DNA of 64,000 bases from an uncultured Porphyromonas sp. GTDB lineage: Bacteria > Bacteroidota > Bacteroidia > Bacteroidales > Porphyromonadaceae. Positions 55,545 to 64,000 of the stretch are shown in pieces (positions within the stretch are counted from its first letter, which is position 1; every line of letters begins with the position of its first letter). The position numbers and the translations under genes are program-made. The stretch is taken from positions 29,640 to 93,639 of the forward strand of contig CALTVJ010000002.1 in the NCBI GenBank assembly GCA_943912835.1. The letters run 5' to 3'. The notes under the pieces are model-generated. The model had not been told where the DNA came from and ran no database searches. It was given only the letters and a program-made list of their open reading frames with translations.

Positions 55545-56504
55545 TTATTCTTTGTGTTCTTCTTTTTGTCTATAAGCATCTACAATCTTTTGAATCAGGG
55601 GATGTCGAACTATATCGGTTTCGTTCATCTCTATGATATTGACCCCAGATACATGATTGAGTGTTTCTAAAGCATCTTTGAGGCCACTTTTTTGTCCTCG
55701 AGGTAAATCTATTTGGGTTATATCTCCAGTGATAATCATTTTTGAATTCATGCCTAGACGAGTCAAAAACATTTTCATCTGTTGAGGAGTCGTGTTTTGA
55801 GCTTCATCAAGGATGACGACTGCATCGTTGAGAGTACGTCCTCTCATAAATGCAAGAGGGGCTATTTGTATAACACCTAAATCAATATAGTCCTTAAGCT
55901 TGGGTGCTGGGATTAGCTCACCCAATGCATCATAAAGTGGTTGTAGATAAGGATCTAGCTTATCTTTCATCTCTCCAGGAAGGAAACCAAGTTTTTCTCC
56001 AGCTTCTACTGCAGGGCGACTAAGAATAATACGACGTATTTGTTTGTTTTTTAGAGCTTTAACAGCTAAACAAATGGCAATAAACGTCTTACCTGAGCCT
56101 GCAGGACCAACTGCAAAATTGAGGTCGCAGTTATCAAAACCTCGACATAATCTCTTCTGATTCTCTCCTTTAGCGAAGATTCCTTTCCCGTGAAGTCCGT
56201 ACAAAATTAGATTGCTTAGGTTGGGCGACTCCGTCTCTGCTGAGTCTGCTCCTTTTCCTCTGACAACCTCGATAACTTGTTTCTCAGTCAGTTGATTATA
56301 CTTGAGTGCTATTTCTTCCATCTTTTCAAGGGTCGATAGTATGTTGTCGGACTCTTGACCAGAAGCAAGTACTTTAATTACATTCTCATATTGTACTATT
56401 TTAGCCCTAGGGTATAAGTTATTTAGTGTAATAAGATTACTCCGATTTGAGCCTAAAAAGACAGCTATATCGGCTTCTTCAATAACGTATATTCTTTCAA
56501 TCAT
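55545..56504 (-). CDS. phoH: PhoH family ATPase
   Basis: The 319-residue cytoplasmic protein has Walker A GPAGSGKT at 133-140 and Walker B I-L-D-E-A-Q-N-T near 235, with the P-loop ATPase domain of the PhoH group. The family binds ATP and is linked to RNA metabolism and phosphate stress in other bacteria. Its ATG shares one base with the malQ stop (TAATG). The exact function here is unclear. Confidence 0.9.
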   Translation of the reverse strand: MIERIYVIEEADIAVFLGSNRSNLITLNNLYPRAKIVQYENVIKVLASGQESDNILSTLEKMEEIALKYNQLTEKQVIEVVRGKGADSAETESPNLSNLILYGLHGKGIFAKGENQKRLCRGFDNCDLNFAVGPAGSGKTFIAICLAVKALKNKQIRRIILSRPAVEAGEKLGFLPGEMKDKLDPYLQPLYDALGELIPAPKLKDYIDLGVIQIAPLAFMRGRTLNDAVVILDEAQNTTPQQMKMFLTRLGMNSKMIITGDITQIDLPRGQKSGLKDALETLNHVSGVNIIEMNETDIVRHPLIQKIVDAYRQKEEHKE

Positions 56505-59206
56505 TAGACTCTATTCATTATTTGTAACATTTCGCGTATGCGATTTATCCACTTAGGATACTTTGTTTCAGCATCTTCGATATATATGGGTAGACGATAA
56601 AACCATCTTTGGTTCGGATTCTCTGGATGGTTAATTTGCTCTTCTTCAAGCGTATGTATCTGAAGTGTTGAGTCTATACTCATCCAATCTTGAATAGGGA
56701 GTATAACCAACATCGACTTCGTCGAAAGATGACTAGCAATAATCCTAGCATAAATGTCCTCTAAAGATGACTCGGGACTAAGACGGCTCTCGCGAAGTTG
56801 ATTTACGAAATACTGAGCTTGTGTTTCCCTATTTAGATTATTCCACCAGGCTCTTAGAGGGGGCATGTCATGTGTTGAAGTTGTACAAACAGAACGATGT
56901 GACAGTTTATGGAGCTGTGCCCAAGGTGTTCCATTTGATTGTTTGGGCATACGCTCTAGATCTAAACTCAAAATTTCTAACTGCTCTAGCACCTGGGGAA
57001 CACATTCAGGTATCATGCCTAGATCTTCGGCACAAACAAGCATATCTGTTGCTTGAAGCAGAGGAGTAAGTCTATCTAGACCCGTTTGTTTCCATAACTC
57101 ATCATGTCGATGATAAAAGTAATCATCGCTAATTCTCTGCCAACGCTCTTTTAGCTCCGGGGGCCAAGACTTAAATAATTTAGTTTGGTAAAATGCAATC
57201 CGAGGGTGATACTTCCCTGCTTGAGCTAAATCTTCAATTAGAGCTACCTCTCGTGATAAATCAACAAGACAATCAATGGTATGTTGTCCTCCAGGTATTT
57301 CATTGCTTATGCTATCTGCCCAAAGCTTCTGTTTCCCATGAGCGAGATGAAGATAATCACCACTATCAAGCAAAAGTCCCTTACTGATCAGCTCTGACAA
57401 ATTATCCTTAAAGTAGGACTCGGCATCGGAACGAGCAATTGTTGGTAGAGTCAAAAACTCTGGTCTCCTCAGCTCTCGGAATTGCTCAAACCAAAAAGAT
57501 AAATCATAAGGTAATGCTGGCGAGAAGTGTCCTAGTAGTCCTGATATTTGGCTTCGAGGTATTTCCCAAATACGAAAGAAGCCCAAAATATGATCTATGC
57601 GTAGAGCCTTGAAATACAAAGACATCCTTTGTAGACGATGTCTCCACCAGGTTAATCCATCTTCATGCATACGCTCCCAATTATAGGTCGGGAATCCCCA
57701 ATTTTGGCCATCTAAGGCAAAGTCATCAGGAGGTGCGCCAGCACTTCGATCAAGATGAAATAACTCTGGCGCGGTCCAAGCGTCAACGCTATTGGGAGCA
57801 ATACCAATAGGCAAATCTCCCTTGAGCAAAACCCCACATTTATCTGCATACTTACTCAGGCTATGTAACTGGTCATGTAACAAGTATTGAACAATTGCAT
57901 AGTAAGCTCCTTCTTCTTTATCGTTTTCGGAGTTTAATAATGTTTCAATCTTATCCTTGTCATAGTTACTGTATTCTCCCCAATCTCTCCATGATTTTTG
58001 AGGGTTACGATCTCTTAGAACACAAAATGCCATATAGGGGCGTAACCAATCTTTATTCTTTCGCAAGAATGCTTGATAGGCTTTGCTTTTTGTAATATAT
58101 TGGGCATGCTCTGCAACATAGATGCGTAGATACTCTTCTTTTAGAGCTAAAACTTCGGGGTAGAGTAGATGTTTAGATTTCCTTAATTTATTCGCACGGC
58201 GAACAAATAGAGTCGCCTTTCTCTTGTCTTCTAATGGAGATAGCTTTGATAAGTCTATATATATAGGATGTATCGCATCTACAGATATTGCATTATAGGG
58301 ATAGGAATCTCGCCAATCTCTATAAAATGTAGTGTCATTGATTGGTAGCAGCTGGATCACATGTAAAGATACTCGATGTACCCATCTAACCATCAGGCGA
58401 AGGCTTCCAAAATCTCCAACCCCAAAATCGTCCTTATGTCTCAAAGAAAAAAGAGGACAAACAACACCTGAGAAACGAGGTAAGAGCTTGTCCTCTCGAA
58501 ACAACAAGCTATTTAAATATATCAGTCCTTCTTTTTGTTCTGAAGATATATACATTGCTCTATTCTCTCCAGACTCCCAAAGAATGCCTTGACGCATCTC
58601 ATCTGCAATAAAATGCTTGTAAAGAAGATGCGTATTTGTATTATGATCACAATTTACTATAGCATACCATAAGCCAGCACCGATATATTCCATAGTTAAA
58701 GCCTTGGAAATATCCCAAGAACCTAAATTTATATGAGAGCCAACTAAATATACACGCTGGTTGGAATCGACTAATGGTGCATAAGTTTGAAAAACAATTT
58801 GAGTAGACTCTCGATATGCTCTTTTTATGACCTTACTTGTATTGTTTTTATGAGGGAACAATACATCATAATAAGCACTAGTATAAAAAGGAGAGTTTTT
58901 GGGTCTGTCAATCCAGGAATCAGGAACTGATATTATTTGATCCTCTTTGGAGAGGAGCAGTCGATGTTTAGCCCTCCATTCTGTGGTAGTAATGAATCCC
59001 AATCCATCTTTTACTAAATAGAAGTATGTAAAATCTCTGTACTCAGATGGAAGAGAAATCTGAAGATGCCAATTTTCTCTATCTTCGCTAAACAAAGGGA
59101 TAGCACTAGACTCCACTCCATTGCCTAACTCTGGAGTAAAACCACATATGTAAATATGTTCGTCTTGCTTTGTTTTGTATTTTATGGAAAATGAGATGTT
59201 GATCAT
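56504..59206 (-). CDS. malQ: 4-alpha-glucanotransferase with starch-binding domains
   Basis: MalQ moves alpha-1,4-glucan segments between maltodextrins in glycogen or starch metabolism. The 900-residue protein begins with two CBM20-like starch-binding regions (about 1-105 and 130-230), and the GH77 domain follows. Catalytic Asp and Glu residues lie in A-L-R-I-D-H-I-L-G-F-F-R near 545 and V-C-A-E-D-L-G near 715. Such N-terminal CBM20 modules are common in Bacteroidota. I choose the ATG at 59206 because the GTG at 59224 lies at the promoter element. Confidence 0.92.
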   Translation of the reverse strand: MINISFSIKYKTKQDEHIYICGFTPELGNGVESSAIPLFSEDRENWHLQISLPSEYRDFTYFYLVKDGLGFITTTEWRAKHRLLLSKEDQIISVPDSWIDRPKNSPFYTSAYYDVLFPHKNNTSKVIKRAYRESTQIVFQTYAPLVDSNQRVYLVGSHINLGSWDISKALTMEYIGAGLWYAIVNCDHNTNTHLLYKHFIADEMRQGILWESGENRAMYISSEQKEGLIYLNSLLFREDKLLPRFSGVVCPLFSLRHKDDFGVGDFGSLRLMVRWVHRVSLHVIQLLPINDTTFYRDWRDSYPYNAISVDAIHPIYIDLSKLSPLEDKRKATLFVRRANKLRKSKHLLYPEVLALKEEYLRIYVAEHAQYITKSKAYQAFLRKNKDWLRPYMAFCVLRDRNPQKSWRDWGEYSNYDKDKIETLLNSENDKEEGAYYAIVQYLLHDQLHSLSKYADKCGVLLKGDLPIGIAPNSVDAWTAPELFHLDRSAGAPPDDFALDGQNWGFPTYNWERMHEDGLTWWRHRLQRMSLYFKALRIDHILGFFRIWEIPRSQISGLLGHFSPALPYDLSFWFEQFRELRRPEFLTLPTIARSDAESYFKDNLSELISKGLLLDSGDYLHLAHGKQKLWADSISNEIPGGQHTIDCLVDLSREVALIEDLAQAGKYHPRIAFYQTKLFKSWPPELKERWQRISDDYFYHRHDELWKQTGLDRLTPLLQATDMLVCAEDLGMIPECVPQVLEQLEILSLDLERMPKQSNGTPWAQLHKLSHRSVCTTSTHDMPPLRAWWNNLNRETQAQYFVNQLRESRLSPESSLEDIYARIIASHLSTKSMLVILPIQDWMSIDSTLQIHTLEEEQINHPENPNQRWFYRLPIYIEDAETKYPKWINRIREMLQIMNRV

Positions 59207-59223
59207 CAACAGCACTTTTGACA

Positions 59224-59257
59224 CAAAGGTACGACAATCTCTTTAATTGATAACAAA
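59224..59257 (-). promoter_or_regulatory. Promoter for the malQ-phoH-purC transcript
   Basis: On the minus strand TACCTTTG (59224-59231) matches the -7 element, and TTTG (59254-59257) lies 22 bases upstream. The transcription start should fall near 59217, ten or so bases before the malQ ATG. The whole downstream set (malQ to the MBL gene) has short or no gaps, so it could be one transcript. Confidence 0.6.
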
Positions 59258-59265
59258 GAAAATAC

Positions 59266-60654
59266 TTATTGGTCAATCTCCGTTCTTATTTCTGCTAAAA
59301 CACGTTGATTTTGCAAAAACAATGTTATTACATCACCCTGAGACAAACGATTGCGGGCATTTAAGATTTGTCCATCTCTTTGTACGATGGCAAAACCTTT
59401 TTTTAGGATATTCTTAGGGTCAGCTAATTTTACAAACTTCTCATATGTATCTACTTTGGTCAAATGAACTTCAAAGTAACGGTGCAATGGAAGTTTTAAT
59501 CTCGTTATTTGAGTATTTAAATTCGCTTGTTTATCGCTTGTATAAGATCGAATAGAAAAAGCCAGCATATTTATGCCACTCTGCACCCGAATACGCTGTA
59601 CATTAATACTAGCTCTAGCTTTGAGTGTCAACTCCGATTTTAAGATATTCTGTCTATCTAATTCTCGATTTATTCTCCTCAATACTAAATGAGGAATACG
59701 CATCGACTGTTCTTTAAGAGCTTTTTCAGTCTCACTTTGATGTAGATAGACTGCTTGCGTCAAACGCTGTTGTAAAGAGTCTAGCTGCAGGAGGGTATCT
59801 CTTTGTTGTTTTATTAACAACTCGGCAACAGCTGTAGGTGTTTTCACAGAAGTATGGACTATAAGATCTAATACACTTACATCTCTATCATGTCCAATCC
59901 CTGTTATAATTGGCAAGGGAAATTGTGTACAATAGTAGCACAGAGCATAGTCATCAAAGGCTCTTAAATCACTAACAGCTCCTCCTCCTCGGATAATAAT
60001 TACGGCATCAAATAACTCTAAATATTGGGAGATTCTATCAAGAGCAGACAAAATACTTTCTGTAGTATTTTCTCCTTGCATCTGTGCGGTAAACAGAGCC
60101 GTATAATACTTAATATTGTATGGATTCCCATTCAATTGATTTAGGAAATCTTCATATCCCGCAGCTGTAGGAGAGCTTATAATGGCAATACGTTGTAAGA
60201 GTTTGGGGAAAACATGCCCTTTGTTACTATCCCAAACACCATCTCTTTTAAGTCTAAGTATGGTTTCTTGTTTTTGACGAGCAAATTCACCCAAGCTGTA
60301 GTTAGGATCTATGTCCACTATCGTAAGACTTAGTCCGTAAAGTTCATGAAAATTTAGTTGAACCTTACACAAAACACTCATTCCAGAAGAAAGAGGTTGT
60401 AACCCTGCAAGGCTAAATTTTTTAGATATGTCTTCAAAGGTCTGCCGCCAAATATTTGCTTTAACTCTAGCTTTTGCACCTATTTCTGAGCCCCTATCTT
60501 CTAGTTCTAAATAACAATGGCCAGAACGAGCATTAAAGTTAACCCCACTTGTCTCAGCTCTCACCCAATACATACCAGTATAACTAGCCTCGATGCATTT
60601 TCGCACCGAGGCCAGTAATTCTGAGAGACTATAACTTCTTTTATCAATACTCAT
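59266..60654 (-). CDS. xseA: Exodeoxyribonuclease VII, large subunit
   Basis: XseA is the nuclease subunit of exonuclease VII, which degrades single-stranded DNA from both ends. The 462-residue protein has the N-terminal OB-fold (about 15-115), the conserved S-S-P-T-A-A-G-Y-E-D-F and I-I-I-R-G-G-G-A-V-S-D-L segments, and a coiled-coil region after residue 280. No xseB small-subunit gene lies next to it. It is 21 bases downstream of the Lrp-type regulator gene. Confidence 0.93.
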   Translation of the reverse strand: MSIDKRSYSLSELLASVRKCIEASYTGMYWVRAETSGVNFNARSGHCYLELEDRGSEIGAKARVKANIWRQTFEDISKKFSLAGLQPLSSGMSVLCKVQLNFHELYGLSLTIVDIDPNYSLGEFARQKQETILRLKRDGVWDSNKGHVFPKLLQRIAIISSPTAAGYEDFLNQLNGNPYNIKYYTALFTAQMQGENTTESILSALDRISQYLELFDAVIIIRGGGAVSDLRAFDDYALCYYCTQFPLPIITGIGHDRDVSVLDLIVHTSVKTPTAVAELLIKQQRDTLLQLDSLQQRLTQAVYLHQSETEKALKEQSMRIPHLVLRRINRELDRQNILKSELTLKARASINVQRIRVQSGINMLAFSIRSYTSDKQANLNTQITRLKLPLHRYFEVHLTKVDTYEKFVKLADPKNILKKGFAIVQRDGQILNARNRLSQGDVITLFLQNQRVLAEIRTEIDQ

Positions 60655-60675
60655 TATCAGAAGTTATAGTAAGGA

Positions 60676-61152
60676 TTAGCGTTGTTTCTTGAGATAATTA
60701 TCTTCAATACGTAAATTTCGATCAAAAACAGTTTCTAGAGAAATGAGTGTCTCTGTACCTAAGATCCCAGGTATTAGTTGTATTCGTTCACTAAGAATAT
60801 GGAGTAGGTGAGTATTATCTCTAGCATAAAGTTTGATTAATAGAGAATACGCTCCTGTAGTTATGTGACACTCCAATACCTCATCTATGAGTTTTATTTC
60901 ATCAACAACATCTTTCAATACAGAGCCCTTTTCGAAGCGTATGCCAACATAAGTACAAGTATTATAACCCAAGAACTTAGGGTTAATCTGATATCCAGGA
61001 CTTGCAACGGCTCCAGAGGCGATAAGGTGCATTAAATGCTGATTGATTGACGAGCGAGAAGCACCAATCTCTTCTGCCATATCTTTAATGGTTATACGAG
61101 CATCTTTCGAAACAATGTCTAGTATTTGTAAATCTATACGAGAAGGTTTCAT
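60676..61152 (-). CDS. Lrp/AsnC-family transcriptional regulator
   Basis: The 158-residue protein has an N-terminal helix-turn-helix (about 5-60, D-A-R-I-T-I-K-D-M-A-E-E-I-G-A-S) and a C-terminal RAM/AsnC ligand-binding domain (about 70-150). The ATG at 61152 starts MKPSRIDLQ. A longer reading that runs upstream to 61221 would include the promoter and is rejected. Family members respond to amino acids. The regulated genes are not known. Confidence 0.9.
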   Translation of the reverse strand: MKPSRIDLQILDIVSKDARITIKDMAEEIGASRSSINQHLMHLIASGAVASPGYQINPKFLGYNTCTYVGIRFEKGSVLKDVVDEIKLIDEVLECHITTGAYSLLIKLYARDNTHLLHILSERIQLIPGILGTETLISLETVFDRNLRIEDNYLKKQR

Positions 61153-61183
61153 ATAATTCTTGGATGTTTTTCTAATTCTTGCG

Positions 61184-61214
61184 CAAAGATATGGAAAACA
61201 AGCATATTGACAAA
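61184..61214 (-). promoter_or_regulatory. Consensus promoter for the Lrp-type regulator gene
   Basis: On the minus strand TTTG (61211-61214) and TATCTTTG (61184-61191) are 19 bases apart, a perfect match to the Bacteroidota TTTG-N19-TAnnTTTG layout. The start codon at 61152 is 31 bases after the -7 element. Confidence 0.8.
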
Positions 61215-61305
61215 ATAACACTGCAAATTATAAGAGTTTAGAAAAAAATTAGCCTACAGCAAGAAACAATTTATACCTAATTGACTCAACAACAGAAAAC
61301 ACCAG

Positions 61306-61440
61306 TTATTGATTATTACTTTTATAATTATCCGTTAGTTTATAACCGAATTGTCGCCTAACTATAGCACGGAATGGAGATTCAGTTAAGCAATTAGAGA
61401 CTATTGTATAATACGGCACTCGTTTCGTTATTTTCGACAT
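61306..61440 (-). other. Short 44-codon ORF in the spacer, unknown
   Basis: The minus-strand frame starts with ATG at 61440 (MSKITKRVPYYTIVSNC...) and ends at TAA 61306-61308. It has a basic composition and could be a decayed fragment of a transposase or an unrelated small gene. I recognise no family, and the reading may be chance. The stretch 61215-61617 otherwise has no gene. Confidence 0.25.
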
Positions 61441-61523
61441 TTGGGTTTGGTCATTTACAAGAGTAAACTCCCTGCGCCCTCAGTCTCAATGCCTGGCGAT
61501 TACCGCATTCTATAAAATCTCTC

Positions 61524-61552
61524 AAAATGACAAGCTAAACTTGTCATTTTTT
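61524..61552 (+). terminator. Strong hairpin with T tract in the spacer
   Basis: AAAATGACAAG and CTTGTCATTTT pair perfectly over 11 bases around a 5-base loop and are followed by TT on the plus strand. It is 110 bases beyond the galK stop as seen on the minus strand. It would stop transcripts in either direction. No plus-strand gene is seen upstream of it. Confidence 0.7.
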
Positions 61553-61617
61553 AACCTGTGCAACGGTCTCAATTAAGACTGTTTTTACTTGTTTAATTTA
61601 GAATCTTTCAGATATCA

Positions 61618-61657
61618 AAAGGGGCTGTGTCAAGTTTTAGTTTGACACAGCCCCTTT
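61618..61657 (-). terminator. Terminator after galK
   Basis: The 16-base arms AAAGGGGCTGTGTCAA and TTGACACAGCCCCTTT pair perfectly around an 8-base loop. It begins 18 bases past the galK stop on the minus strand and is followed by a short T tract (TTTTGATATC). Confidence 0.85.
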
Positions 61658-61674
61658 AATTAAACTCCTAGAAG

Positions 61675-62823
61675 TTAAGACAAACGACGAGCGCCGTCAG
61701 AAATAACTACATCATAAAATTTCGGCTCACGACCGTATTTCGCGAAATAACGCTCCGAAACTTCTTTCTTGAATGAGTCATACAGCTCATTTTTAAGCAG
61801 GTTGATCGTACAACCACCGAAGCCTCCCCCCATAACACGACTACCAGTAACGCCTAGTTCTTTTGCGAGATCATTTAAGAAGTCTAATTCTTCGCAGCTT
61901 ACTTCGTAGAGTTTACTCATACCATAATGAGTCTCATACATGCGTTGTCCTACAGTTTCGTAATCACCACGTTCCAAGGCCTCTGATACATCCAGCACTC
62001 TTTGTACTTCACCAATGACATACTCAGCTCTCTTGTAATCTTCTTGAGAGATCTCATCCTTCACTTCATCTAACCAAGCCATTGGGGCATCACGTAGAAA
62101 CTCAACCTCTGGATGTCTTTTAGCTATAGCTTCAACGGCTCTTTCGCAACTCTCTCTACGCTTGTTATAGGCACTACTTGCCAATTCATGCTTAACGACC
62201 GAATCAACCAAAAGTAAACGATAACCTATAGGATTGAATGGGAAGTATTCGTATTCAAGGCTCTTGCAGTCTAAGCGCATAAGATGACCTTCTTTCCCAA
62301 AAACAGAGGCGAACTGATCCATAATACCACACTTAACACCAACATAGTTGTGTTCGGTCATTTGTCCAATCTTAGCCAGCTCAAACTTATCAATCCCCAA
62401 ATTAAACAATTCGTCAAGAGCATAGGCAAAAGTACTCTCTAAGGCTGCACTTGAACTCATTCCAGCTCCAAGCGGTACATCTCCTGAGAAAACTGTATCG
62501 AACCCTCCGATTTTATGACCTCGCTTTTGAATTTCACGAGCAACACCAAAGACGTATCGAGCCCAACTTTCTTTTGGAGCCTCTTCTTCGTTAAGCCCAA
62601 ACTCAGAGCTTTCGTTAAGGTCTAAAGCATAAGCACGAATACGATCCGTTCCATTTAAGCGAATTTCAGCGACCATAGCCTTATCCACAGCCCCAGGAAA
62701 AACAAAAGCTCCATTATAGTCTGTATGTTCTCCGATAAGGTTGATACGTCCAGGAGAAGTGTAAAGGGTCCCCGATTCTCCGTAAAGAGTCTTAAACTTG
62801 TTTCTAATTTGTTCTGTATTCAT
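61675..62823 (-). CDS. galK: Galactokinase
   Basis: GalK phosphorylates galactose at C1 in the Leloir pathway. The 382-residue GHMP kinase has the N-terminal G-R-I-N-L-I-G-E-H-T-D-Y-N-G motif near 27, the ATP loop P-L-G-A-G-M-S-S-S-A-A-L-E near 117, and the C-terminal M-G-G-G-F-G-G-C near 340. I use the ATG at 62823, where the family start falls; an ATG at 62847 would add eight residues. The permease gene lies upstream on the same strand. Confidence 0.94.
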   Translation of the reverse strand: MNTEQIRNKFKTLYGESGTLYTSPGRINLIGEHTDYNGAFVFPGAVDKAMVAEIRLNGTDRIRAYALDLNESSEFGLNEEEAPKESWARYVFGVAREIQKRGHKIGGFDTVFSGDVPLGAGMSSSAALESTFAYALDELFNLGIDKFELAKIGQMTEHNYVGVKCGIMDQFASVFGKEGHLMRLDCKSLEYEYFPFNPIGYRLLLVDSVVKHELASSAYNKRRESCERAVEAIAKRHPEVEFLRDAPMAWLDEVKDEISQEDYKRAEYVIGEVQRVLDVSEALERGDYETVGQRMYETHYGMSKLYEVSCEELDFLNDLAKELGVTGSRVMGGGFGGCTINLLKNELYDSFKKEVSERYFAKYGREPKFYDVVISDGARRLS

Positions 62824-62864
62824 AATATTGATTAGTTGATAAAACATTATTTATTAACAAATAA

Positions 62865-62898
62865 AAAAGGGGTGAGGCATAAGCGTCTCGCCCCTTTT
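62865..62898 (-). terminator. Hairpin between the permease gene and galK
   Basis: On the minus strand AAAAGGGGCGAG and CTCACCCCTTTT pair with one wobble around a 10-base loop, and a T tract (TTTTTTATTTG) follows. It lies between the permease stop (62916) and the galK start. It is either a true terminator or a partial one lowering galK expression. Confidence 0.65.
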
Positions 62899-62915
62899 AA
62901 TAAGAATGGGAAATA

Positions 62916-64000
62916 TTAAGGTAGTTGTTTCACTTTATAACCGACAAGGGCATAGTAAAGGAGGTATATCTCTCCGATAACAACAATAGCCCAAGTCCAT
63001 TGCCAACTACCAATCATATCGACAGCAAAGCTTTGTACAAGAGGTAATATCGCTCCACCAACAACCCCCATCATAAGGGCCCCCGTACCTGCTGAGGTAT
63101 ATTTCCCGAGCTTATCAATAGCAAGAGAGAAAATAGCTGGCCACATGATAGAATGGAAAAGACCAGCACCAACCATAATCCAAGGATTGTTTGTGAGCAT
63201 ACCTGCTGCAACAAGTAAGCCTGCACCAAGTGAGGTCACCACAAGCTGGGTGTTAGCACTAACCTTGCTGAGGAAGCTCCCAAGTAGTCGACCTATAAGT
63301 AGTCCTCCCCAATATAGAGAAGTCATCAAAGCTGCAGACTCAGCAAAGCCACTCGCTTTGGCATATAGTGTGATATTAGCTCCTACTGCAACCTCTACCC
63401 CTACATACATGAAAATCGCAACAACCCCGAGTGCAAGATGAGAAAAGCTCCAAACACTCTTCTCTAGGACTTCACCTTCCTTTTTCTCTGCGCTGGCAAT
63501 GTTTGGAAGATTAATCTTACCTAGTGCAACAATAATGATACCTACAAGTGCCATAAGCGCAATGATCGGAATATACAACGATGTAATGCTAATATCTAGT
63601 CCACTCTGGCCTTGGAAAATGACATAAGCAACAAGAAGAGGACCAATCGTTGTCATCATCGAGTTACCTGCCCCAGCGATGCTTTGACGTTGTACTGCCG
63701 AGGTTCCTTTTACCTCACAAGCAACAAGGTAAGGGTTTACCACAGCCTGCAAATAGGTTAAAGCTGTCCCAGCAACAAACGCAGCAATCAAGAACACATA
63801 ATATGCCATAGGTACTTGAATATCTCCCGTGTACTTGAAATTTTCTCCTGCGGCTTTGGCCTCTGCAATAACTTCAGTAAAATTAGGCTTATCAAAAGTC
63901 TCAAAGACATAAGCTGAGAGTTCGTATAATCCAAAAGCCGAAATAAGAATAAACAGGCCGAAGATTAGAGACTTTTTGTACCCATTTTTATCAATGTAAC
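62916..64000 (-). CDS. FHS-family sugar (glucose/galactose) permease, truncated by window edge
   Basis: The multi-helix MFS protein shows at least nine hydrophobic segments in the 361 visible residues. The reading frame is open to the window edge, so the start is missing and the ATG at 63809 is internal. The segment Y-I-D-K-N-G-Y-K-K-S-L near the visible start is the MFS cytoplasmic loop between helices 2 and 3. The next gene, galK, suggests galactose or glucose import with H+. The exact sugar is not provable here. Confidence 0.88.
   Translation of the reverse strand, partial: YIDKNGYKKSLIFGLFILISAFGLYELSAYVFETFDKPNFTEVIAEAKAAGENFKYTGDIQVPMAYYVFLIAAFVAGTALTYLQAVVNPYLVACEVKGTSAVQRQSIAGAGNSMMTTIGPLLVAYVIFQGQSGLDISITSLYIPIIALMALVGIIIVALGKINLPNIASAEKKEGEVLEKSVWSFSHLALGVVAIFMYVGVEVAVGANITLYAKASGFAESAALMTSLYWGGLLIGRLLGSFLSKVSANTQLVVTSLGAGLLVAAGMLTNNPWIMVGAGLFHSIMWPAIFSLAIDKLGKYTSAGTGALMMGVVGGAILPLVQSFAVDMIGSWQWTWAIVVIGEIYLLYYALVGYKVKQLP

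Noticed and set aside
61153..61221. N-terminal extension of the Lrp-type regulator
   Set aside because: It would translate through the consensus promoter; the ATG at 61152 fits the family start.
1..64000. CRISPR array, tRNA or rRNA genes, prophage
   Set aside because: I saw no regularly spaced repeats, no tRNA cloverleaf-like segment in the spacers and no phage genes.

Overview
The window is a low-GC, gene-dense chromosomal segment from a member of the Bacteroidota. Porphyromonadaceae, probably Porphyromonas or a close relative, fits best. The grounds are a type III glutamine synthetase, the DUF4290, DUF721 and DUF7033 families, a CBM-bearing MalQ, an FHS-type sugar permease, and many exact copies of the Bacteroidota -7 promoter element TAnnTTTG. 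Genes generally lack clear Shine-Dalgarno sequences. The genus is inferred from gene content and order. There is no rRNA, tRNA, CRISPR array or prophage.

Layout. 1-9190 (+): gpsA (cut by the window edge), pgi, a DUF4290 gene, murA, terminator, then a PgpH-type HD phosphodiesterase, aroK, pdxB and cls. 9272-19444 (+): queF, a lipid kinase, pyrB-pyrI, lemA with a TPM-domain gene, clpC, queD, cobQ-cobD. 19608-20195 (+): an ECF sigma factor, convergent with glnN (-). 22674-25582: a START-like gene (+), then lpxH, a SufT-like gene, a DUF721 gene and recF (-). 25680-31539: a small outer-membrane protein (+) facing sufBCD, a deacetylase-like gene and a 54-residue ferredoxin (all -). 31718-35483 (-): a leucine-rich-repeat lipoprotein, asnS and an RluB-type pseudouridine synthase. 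35603-36528: a decayed ISAs1-type transposase and a 225-bp MITE with target duplication. 36607-51540 (+): tyrS, an MlaE/MlaF ABC pair, a PASTA protein, rluD, then dnaN, a DnaQ-like exonuclease, coaBC, recN, rlmB, a YciO-family gene, sufS, murF, rpoN. 51726-61152 (-): an MBL hydrolase, rsmG, a DUF3298 lipoprotein, menG, purC, phoH, malQ, xseA and an Lrp-type regulator. 61675-64000 (-): galK and a sugar permease that runs off the window.

Most of the window is core metabolism: cell wall (murA, murF, PASTA), lipids (cls, lipid kinase, lpxH, MlaEF), Fe-S assembly (sufBCD, sufT-like, sufS, ferredoxin), queuosine (queF, queD), pyrimidine and purine synthesis (pyrBI, purC), cobalamin (cobQ, cobD), and replication and repair (dnaN, recF, recN, xseA). 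The accessory material is the IS/MITE block, the LRR lipoprotein and the 61.2-61.6 kb spacer.

I found no convincing new multi-gene defence or biosynthetic system. The observations most worth a second look are the nested MITE, Asp in place of the MurA catalytic Cys, a deacetylase-like protein that seems to have lost a metal-binding His, the zinc-ribbon TPM protein with an 18-bp repeat tail, the MlaEF pair without an MCE subunit, and the hairpin-rich spacer before galK.
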